Shown: positions 57,001-64,000 of the stretch, piece after piece
Position numbering within the stretch: the stretch's first letter is position 1
Layout: the number at the start of each line of letters is the position of its first letter
NCBI GenBank assembly: GCA_963970005.1
Contig: CAXAMN010006446.1
Coordinates: 1,453,837-1,517,836 of the forward strand
Source of the DNA: Durusdinium trenchii
Taxonomy: Eukaryota; Sar; Dinophyceae; Suessiales; Symbiodiniaceae
Length of the DNA stretch: 64,000 nt
Reading direction: 5' to 3'
Program-made: the position numbers and the translations under genes
Notes under the pieces: model-generated
Database searches by the model: none
What the model saw: the letters and a program-made list of their open reading frames with translations, nothing else
Told to the model about the DNA's origin: nothing

Positions 57001-59238
57001 GAAGACGACATCAACGGATTGATGCAAGAACCGCTTCGGGATAGGACAGCAGCGGAGATTGATGAGGAAAGATGCTTCGACCCAGTCCGGACGCCAATCA
57101 GGCTGTATCAGGGAGCAGAATTTGCATGGAGGCTTTGGAATCATTTTGTCAGCGACAGAGCATGGTCCGGACAAAACTTTGATGAAACCTCCACATGGCT
57201 CCTAACTGAGGGTAGTCTCATACAGTCGATCCCAGTCACCCTCTTCACATCTAGAAGGGGCAGTGCCACATGGAATGACCCTTTGGCTCTCTGGCGTAGT
57301 ATGGGGGGAATTCAAGATCCGGTTGTCATCATGGTGTTCCCGACACCTGCGCGTGCGGTCCTGCCGGAAGATCACCTGATCTTTGTGCCCTCAGAATCGT
57401 TTCAAAACCAGCAATTCGCCTTCCTGGTGGATGTGATAGATGACCGTACAGGTCTGATACCATTGAAGGAACGAGTGGCCATAAGGGGAAATGAGTTCAC
57501 ACCTCGAAAGCTCGCTATCACACTAGGACATCCTTGTGACAAATGCAAGGCCAAATGTGGCAATCTTCGAAAGCATTTCTTTCAGGCAGATCAGCGCATG
57601 CGATGCCGAACTGGGTCATATGTGATTCTCGATGTGACTAGGACCCAGGTGACGGCAGATAAGTGTGCTAATGAGGGACGAGTCCCACGCTTGCATGAAA
57701 GTGCTGACCACAGGTCTCAGATGGAGGAATCGTCCTTCTTTCAGTTCCAACCTCCTCCTAGGGCTGGTACCCACACGGACGGTGAAGAATACTTCTGGGT
57801 TCGTAACACTATTGTCTACCAACCTGCACTGTTGCTTGCCATTATGGAAGCTGGGCTCTTAGTCTCTGGGCATTGGCCGACCTTTTCTGTTTATCTAGAA
57901 GACAGACCAATTGAAGTCAGAGCATTTGGATTCGATAGTGGAGAACTCATTACAACGGATGCCATCCGGGTTCGCTTTCGGGAGCTGTTTGCTGACCATT
58001 TTGCCACAGAAGAAACCGTTAGCTTTGGACCGATTGGGCTAAACAACCTGCAAAACCGCAGGGTACCTATCCATGAATTAGAGGCTGCAGCATTCAGGCA
58101 AAGAGTCCCTTTTCATGCTAAACCTGTCTTAGTACGGGCCAGGTTCCCCGATGCTGAGGCGCAGACCCTGACCCGGGCTGCTCTCCTGCCTAGTAGGTCT
58201 ACCAAAGCTGATGTTATAAGGAAGGCTGATCTCGTGACCTTGTGTGACAGCAGATTTCATTGCAATGTCTACACAGAGGAGGGGACACCGATACGATCAG
58301 AACCTGTGCACATTATAGGATGGCAGTGTGTAACCATTGAACTGACCGAACGAAATGATAATGCGATATCAAACAGAAGGACTGGACAGGATTGCGCCTT
58401 GGCTTCATTGGGCATTGGCACAGATGATGAACAAAGCCTGATGCAGACCTTCAACCAGGCTGCATTCGATTTTGATCACATACTCATTTACGCCTTCGCC
58501 AGCAATGATCCCTTCTTTGCTGATACTAGTGCACAGGCTCGAGTAGAGAGTTATTGCCATCTTTGGGCGGAGCGAGATGGTCCTATGCGTAATCGACTAC
58601 CCATTGTTTTGAATCGCAACTCACCGGCCACTGCGCAGATTGCGGCTAGATGGTCGCATCTGGTCCCACTCTCATTGATTAGGTTAGTCCCTGTGAGGCC
58701 AGTTCCGGACATGGGAGGAGTTGCTGTGCCACATGTTCTTGTTCTGGATCGTGATAGCGAGCAAGTCCTACCGGTGCTTTACGACTACACTAGTGATGAC
58801 AGAGTTTTCACAGGAAGTGCCCTAGTCGACTGCCAAAGGGGTTTTCCGGAAATGATTCGGCTTTTCGATTTGCTCGTTCCAGGCCACGCATGCCGGACTC
58901 AAACTTCATGTTTGGTTAGGGCAAATGGGAGGCATTACGTCCCAGGCCAGGTTGTCATGTTGTATGAAGGAATCTTCCTCCAGCTTGACGAAGATGACCT
59001 TGAGGCGGAGACAACAACGGATGCCACAAGCACTGATTACGGACAAACAGACAGCAGGACTTCGACCAATGCTCTCAGCTCTGACCTTAGTTTGCAGCCG
59101 GGTCCAGCAGCTTCCGATTCGAACGGAACAGGTGCTCCTGGACTTCTTCTGGCAGGACCCTTCTTTGATGCTGATGATGATGGAGTCCTTTTTATTGTGG
59201 ACCATGACTTGGCTCCGGAAGTTGTCTTAGAATGGTTC
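54076..59238 (+). CDS. ORF2, 5' part: giant modular membrane-anchored polyprotein
   Basis: The -1 frame relative to ORF1 is open from 53092. The first ATG after ORF1 is at 54076, 33 nt past its stop; a -1 frameshift is the alternative. An N-terminal ectodomain-like stretch is followed by hydrophobic segments at 54601-54660 (GLVLVLHCLFLHFSLLY), about 54820-54880 (CAVVLICLVILILACC) and 54973-55020 (TGLVLCLNLVSAHA, like a signal or anchor). From about 55100 the protein is built of diverged modules of roughly 220-275 residues. Each tends to hold a pair of Cys, a G-x-x-V-x-(L/I)-x-ER-like strand, an acidic patch and an (L/M)MQ motif (55140, 56187, 57019, 58435). No reverse transcriptase, endonuclease or protease motif was recognised. 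The apparent stop TAG at 59254 lies inside an inserted element. The true frame resumes at 62067. Confidence 0.75.
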
Positions 59239-59407
59239 CCTCTAAGACCAGATTAGACTATTTCCTAACTAATAGTTAGAACAGCTTTTCTAGATTATTT
59301 TCTAACTATTAGTCTATTTTAAATAGACTTGAATTTAGACTGAGAAATAGTCTATTTTGAAACATAACCTTGAGGTTATTCTATAGAATAACATCAGGAA
59401 ATACAAG

Positions 59408-59863
59408 CTATATACCTAAACTTGTGGTGTTATATTGTGAAAAACGAACGTGCATGTTACTTATCATAGGCCATGTACTGTTACTGAGGCCATGCGCATG
59501 TTCTGAGTTGTGTTGGTGAATTGCATTTGCATCGGACAACCTCTTGTATTTTCTTGTCTTAGACAAGTCCCTCTTTGCTGCTACTGCTGCATCGCCTTTA
59601 CCACTTTCACCAGCATCATCTGATTCTGGCTCATCACCTTTGTGGTCTTCCTTCAGCTTCCACTTCTGCACTTTGTCTGAAAAGCTGTCCTTTTCATGCT
59701 TTTTTGGAACTGCTTTGGGCTTACTCTTGGCTTTTGCCTTCTGTTCCTTCTCCTTCTTCTTCTCTATGGTTGGCTTCGCCTTTGGCTGTGGTGCTTTTGC
59801 CTTGCTTTTTGCATGAGGCTTGACTGATACTGCTGGCCTTTTCATGGGTGTCGCAGGTGCCAT
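59408..59863 (-). CDS. Cargo ORF in the inserted element: Lys/Ala/Pro-rich protein
   Basis: From ATG at 59863 (MAPATPMKRPAVSVKPHAKS) it runs 152 codons. After a Lys/Ala/Pro-rich N-terminus come SFSDKVQKWKLKEDHKGDE, an acidic patch, and DLSKTRKYKRLSDANAI. The DKVQKWK and KARKYKRL-like blocks recall a very abundant Symbiodiniaceae family (memory, unverified). The end of the frame looks truncated compared with what I expect of that family. Confidence 0.55.
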   Translation of the reverse strand: MAPATPMKRPAVSVKPHAKSKAKAPQPKAKPTIEKKKEKEQKAKAKSKPKAVPKKHEKDSFSDKVQKWKLKEDHKGDEPESDDAGESGKGDAAVAAKRDLSKTRKYKRLSDANAIHQHNSEHAHGLSNSTWPMISNMHVRFSQYNTTSLGI

Positions 59864-60354
59864 TCCTGCCGTGCACTTTTGGCAGGGGTAGCTGCTTCTT
59901 CTGTAGCTGCTTCCCTCTTGTTTGGTGAAGCCGTGGCTGGTCACCAAGTGCTACTTAGACCCCCACTGAATGCTACCTAGATTCACTTTTATGTTTGAGT
60001 TGTTCTATGTCACGTTTTGTCTTTCGTTGCGTCGGTTTGTTTTGTGTCCTTTACTTTGTGCTGTTTATTTTTACATATTTTTACTGTCATATGCACAAGA
60101 ACACTTTGTTGCAACAAAGCAACTCTGGAGCCACAAAAGACAACGCAACAAACATAATACAAGTTGCCAAATGCTTCAAGATAGATAACCACTGTGGACT
60201 CATACTACTGTGCATGTAGTTGCCTAGTTTTTCATTTAGCCATTTCAACTAACCTACACGAACTTAACAAACAAAATCACAAAAGACGTAAGCAAAACAT
60301 GAAACATATTATAACACTGACATAAAAGTACTGAACACTGACTCTGACACAAAA

Positions 60355-60785
60355 GTGTCACAAAAGACACACAAAAGTGACACAAAAGCGACGCAAAAGT
60401 GACACAAAACTGACACAAAACTGACACAAAAGCGACACAAAAGCGACACAAAAGTGCCACAAAAGTAAGACAAAAGTGACACAAAAGTGACAAAAGAGAC
60501 ACAAAAGTGACACAAAAGCGGCGCAAAAGCGACAAAAGTGACGCACACACACAAAATGTGACACAAAAGCGACACAAAAGCGACACAAAAGTGACACAAA
60601 ACCGACACAAAAGCGACACAAAAGTGACACAAAAGCGACACAAAAGCGACACAAAAGCGACACAAAAGTGACACACACACAAAAGTGACACAAAACCGAC
60701 ACAAAAGCGACACAAAACCGACACAAAAGCGACACAAAACCGACACAAAAGCGACACAAAACCGACACAAAAGTGACAACTTTTA
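60355..60785. repeat. 11-bp minisatellite (GCGACACAAAA)
   Basis: About 38 copies of an 11-bp unit with variants GTG, GCG and CCG at the start. Because 11 is not a multiple of three, all three minus frames stay open and encode the same Cys/Phe/Val-rich pattern. These frames are not genes. Confidence 0.95.
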
Positions 60786-60978
60786 CATTGCAACTGACAC
60801 TTAAAGTGTCACTTTTATTTAAAACTACACTGAAAAAGTTGCAGTTTCAAAATAATAGTGGCACTATTAGTGTCACTTTTGTGTCACTTTGGTGTCATAG
60901 TTGAATTTGACTTTTTAAAATGCAATATTTCCATATATTTATTGAGATATTGTTTGGGCTTGTATACGTAATATTGAC

Positions 60979-61528
60979 CTATTTGGTGAAGTAAAATGCA
61001 AGGAGTACTGTCATCAGCTGTGGAGCGAGTACTGTCGAAGGAGTACTGTCATCAGCTCCGTCCAACTGCAGGTGTTCCAAAATGGTGTCAACCTTCTCTT
61101 TGGAATCGAAGGTGGCCTTCCTCATTGCTGTTGCGTAAGCTTCATGGTTCTTCTTGATGCCTCTGGCTTGTGCAAGCAAAACACGAATCCTTTGATCTAC
61201 CTGGTCCACAAAGTCAGCTGTATGGAAGTGTGTTTTGTTGACCATTTTTGAACAGTCTTGGATCATCCTCTGTAGTGCTAGCTTAACTTTGGCTGACCTA
61301 TAGTAGCCCATTTGGTGCAATCTTCAAGAAATACACCAACATTTCATGACATTGAGCCATCCATTGAGGACAAGAACTTGTCTTCCAACTCCACTGAGCA
61401 TTGGTAGGATGCTTCAAACAAGAAAACAGATCTTTGCCAGCTCCTCTGTTCATTTCCTTTGGCAGCACTCTTTGCAGGTCCATCACACCACTGGAAGGGT
61501 CCACCTTCATTCCCTTAGAGACGGCCAT
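60979..61528 (-). pseudogene. Cargo fragments in the inserted element (two overlapping frames)
   Basis: The upstream frame (61298-61528) reads GVMDLQRVLPKEMN and KHPTNAQWSWKTSS. The downstream frame (60979-61320) reads SAKVKLALQRMIQDCSKMVN, then DQVDQRIRVLLAQARGIKKN. They overlap by about 20 nt in different frames, so either a splice acceptor (TATAG|GTCAGCC) or a frameshift separates them. Both could belong to the same captured gene as the 59.4-59.9 kb ORF, which lies downstream on the same strand. Confidence 0.45.
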
Positions 61529-62066
61529 GTGTGCTACAGGTGCTCAAAGCAAAGAAAGGAGATGTGTGCGATGCTAGTTAGGACAAACATAGACAAAACT
61601 TGTTTCTTCATGAAACTACAACATCTACCCTTTTGTCAGTCTTGCTGATCCTCTGGAAGCTTGTGAGCCTTCCACAACACTTGACACCAAAAATACTTTG
61701 TGATGTGAGTTTGAAAGAAAATTTGCATGTTACTTAGGCCATGTACGGTTACCTAGGCCATGTTACTTAGGCTCTCTGCTCAATGTTACTTGGGCCACAC
61801 ACATTGCTCAAGTTTGTGTTTTTCAAAAGTGTGACCACAAACACCTAAAATGAACTAACAAAATGTCTTTACAAGATCTCAGGTTTTTCCAACATAATCT
61901 TGACATTCCAAGGTTGTTTAGCAAAATAGACTTGAGTCTATTCAACAAAATAGACTTTAAATTATCCCCTAGTTTATACTATTAGTTTATTTGAATTCTA
62001 ACTATTAGTTAGAATTATTGAAATAGACTAATAGTTAGAAAATAGTCTAATCTGGTCTTAGAGGTC

Positions 62067-64000
62067 CAAGCCATTGCAGTGCAACGAACGACATTCCCTC
62101 AGTTTGACCATTTCATGGTCGAGATGCGGGATTACACCGATATCTCAAATTTTCTAGGTGTAGCCATGGTCATTGTGGGCAATGAGTGGAGTGAAGCTAT
62201 TCGTACTACCAGCTTTGTGACACAGGAAACTCACATGATGGTGTACGGTGCAATCAGAAGGGCATTATTCGATGATTTTCCAGTACATGTTGCCCTGAAC
62301 CTTTGGCTTGTCAGGCCGAATCTCTTACCGGAAGAACAAGATGGCTCAAATTATTTGTTTGTGCTTGTTGACTTTGCCTGTCCGGTAGACCAACGAGCCG
62401 TGATTGTCATAACGGAGGACCCTGAGGAACCTGAATTGGATAAACAGGCAATACGGCTCAGGCCGCAAATGACGAACCTACTTTTGTATATCCAAATTGG
62501 TAAGACAGTCAAGTGCGCGTCTGCGGATTTCACTTGTGCTGCCAGTCACGAGGGCCGTGTTCTCCCTGAAGGGGCATACTGGCCAGTCTTCCATGGTATG
62601 AAGATTAAAGTGAGTATACATGAAGTCAAGCCGACATGTAGGGAGATCAACAGGCATAGGCGCATTTTCACGAGAGATGGAAACCGCATTGAAGGCAATC
62701 GAAGAGCATTTTATGACGAAGGAGATGAGAATGCCATGATGCAGTTCTTTTCGGAAGCAGAGTTGAGTGAGGTTCCTGAAGACATTGGTCCACGATATGT
62801 GCAAGCCAGGTCCTATTTTGGCATCCTGAGTCTGCACCCGGATATGGACACCAGTAGTGATATTCTCAGGGCTTACATTCATGAACGAAAAGGGCATGCC
62901 TCTCATGATGCCTTCACCGTATATGTTTGGATGCTACAAACGCCACACCCCAAGGTTGTGCATACTGCACAGAGGTGCGCAATGCTGAAGGGGAGATCAT
63001 ATATAGACTCGCTTTTCCGACTTTGGGAGATTGTGTTTCCACTCAGGCCCTTGGCAGTCACACTGGTCCATCCGGACCTCCAGCCACTGGAGCTACGGGC
63101 TGTACCCATCGACCTGGTTGTCATCCCGGAAGATGATGTCGCTCGAGGTCTTCGAGTTTATCTGGTAGATGTAATAGGCATGCCGTTGCCTAGGAGACTA
63201 GCCCTTTTTGCTGATGAGTTCAGCACGGTCAGAGCAATTGCTGACACGGCTGGTGCCCGTTTAATTTGTGAACTTCCCACCACTACCTGCACCATACACT
63301 CTGCAGCGCCTAACAATAGGCAAACATGGAGTTATGAGCAGATTGTTGATACTGACCATGGGGCAGGACTCACGCTTTGGATAGAGCCAAAACCTACCAG
63401 AATAGCAGTCCATGCATCGACATGTGCGGATGTCACCCAGCTAATGCAACATACGGCTACGATAGTTGCTATCGACTATGACCGGTACGCTAGAGAGTCT
63501 GTCCAATACGGGCGCATGCATTTGTGGCTACACCAAGGGGATCTCGAACCCTATCAGAGCCAACATCGCAGTGTAGGATGGAACAAACCACGTACGATGG
63601 AAAGTATTCGTCAACTCATTTGGGCTGATCGAGATTTGTATCAATGGGAACTCACTCCTGTGTACCCCTTCCCAAAAATTGAAGGGGAAATACAACCAAC
63701 TCTGATCATCCATCCAGTTGCCGAGACTAGTCGATGGGCTGTTTTTGTGGGAGGTGAAAGCGAAGAGCGCAGGGTCATAGGTACTATTGTGGTCGAGGCA
63801 AGCCTGGCCCCATTTAGTACTGATTTCCTCTTCGACCAGGTTCTCCCCCGCAATCGATGCAGGGAACGAAATATATGTACAGCTGCGTTGGAAGATGAAA
63901 CCTATGAATTCTGGGTGGATATTCCTCTTTATGCTGGTGCCTTTGTCGAACTGACAGAAAGATCTGTTGAACCGGAAGAAAGTACAACCTGCAGTGATAT
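62067..64000 (+). CDS. ORF2, 3' continuation, open to the window end
   Basis: From 62067 the frame runs 644 codons plus two bases to position 64000 without a stop. It starts QAIAVQRTTFPQFDHFMVEM and needs no ATG, because it continues ORF2 across the inserted element (WF|QAIAV). It contains two or three more modules: Cys pairs (KCASADFTCAASHEG; CRERNICTAALED), a VELTER strand and (L/M)MQ motifs near 62733 and 63441. The same codon style as the upstream part and the absence of any frameshift argue that the insertion is recent. The C-terminus, where reverse transcriptase or other enzymatic domains might lie, is outside the window. Confidence 0.85.

Larger units (their letters stand above)
59239..62064. 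mobile_element. 2.83-kb element with terminal inverted repeats inserted in ORF2
   Basis: The left end CCTCTAAGACCAGATTAGAC and the right end are inverted copies, perfect for about 25 bp and imperfect for another 20 or so. The dinucleotide TC flanks both ends (59237-59238 and 62065-62066). Excising the element with one TC restores TGG TTC CAA GCC in frame. Subterminal DNA is AT-rich with repeated TAGTCTATTT-like blocks. The interior holds three minus-strand protein fragments and an 11-bp minisatellite, but no recognisable transposase. It is probably a non-autonomous DNA transposon carrying a captured or decayed host gene. Confidence 0.85.

Noticed and set aside
60254-60793. Three overlapping minus-strand ORFs rich in Cys, Phe, Val and Leu
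   Set aside because: They are the three frames of an 11-bp minisatellite and encode the same periodic pattern.
1-64000. rRNA, tRNA and CRISPR arrays
   Set aside because: No conserved rRNA core sequence, no recognisable tRNA cloverleaf with its box sequences, and no direct repeats with regular unique spacers were seen.

Overview
The window looks like nuclear DNA of a dinoflagellate, most likely a Symbiodiniaceae coral symbiont. The reasons are: small exons (about 30-260 nt) in large introns; splice junctions that use GT, GC and GA donors with acceptors mostly of the form AG|G; almost all host exons on one strand; many simple repeats, minisatellites and short foldback repeats; and a very large retroelement-like open frame. 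There are no bacterial operons, rRNA or tRNA genes, or CRISPR arrays. A 10-N gap lies at 18921-18930.

Layout. (a) 0.46-5.8 kb, minus: a multi-exon gene or gene relic of a family I believe is expanded in this clade. (b) About 8.4-45.6 kb, minus: the main result. At least 24 exon-sized segments, none of them a conspicuous ORF, join with matching codon phase over long runs. They encode a CHAT protease-fold domain (caspase/separase relatives) followed by an NB-ARC-like STAND ATPase: an FVG entry motif, Walker A, Walker B, a sensor-like strand and an EGNP motif. (c) The roughly 13.8-kb interval of that gene between Walker A and Walker B holds three further minus-strand units: a gene starting with ATG at 20705, a coiled-coil/Lys-rich gene at 18.7-16.4 kb, and a 590-residue HGDEGRG-family frame with one in-frame TAG at 13.1-14.9 kb. 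(d) 46.5-47.7 kb, minus: a complete five-exon gene of 255 codons with every phase verified; less certain exons lie at 48.2-49.3 kb. (e) 53.1-64.0 kb, plus: ORF1, a lysine-rich coiled-coil protein, followed in the -1 frame by a giant ORF2. ORF2 carries N-terminal membrane segments and then diverged tandem modules with Cys pairs and a recurring (L/M)MQ motif. A 2.83-kb element with terminal inverted repeats and a TC target duplication has inserted into ORF2. Removing it and one TC restores the frame, which stays open to the window edge.

How the parts relate. The CHAT-STAND gene resembles signal-dependent death or immune-type ATPases, in which nucleotide-driven assembly activates a protease-like module. 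That role is inferred from domain order only, and the exon with the expected catalytic cysteine was not found. The rest is intron and intergenic DNA filled by short repeat families and by copies of clade-expanded or mobile gene families.

Limits. Exons were found by eye from reading frame, codon phase and splice signals. Some GC-rich exons are open in several frames. Family recognition rests on memory, not on a search.
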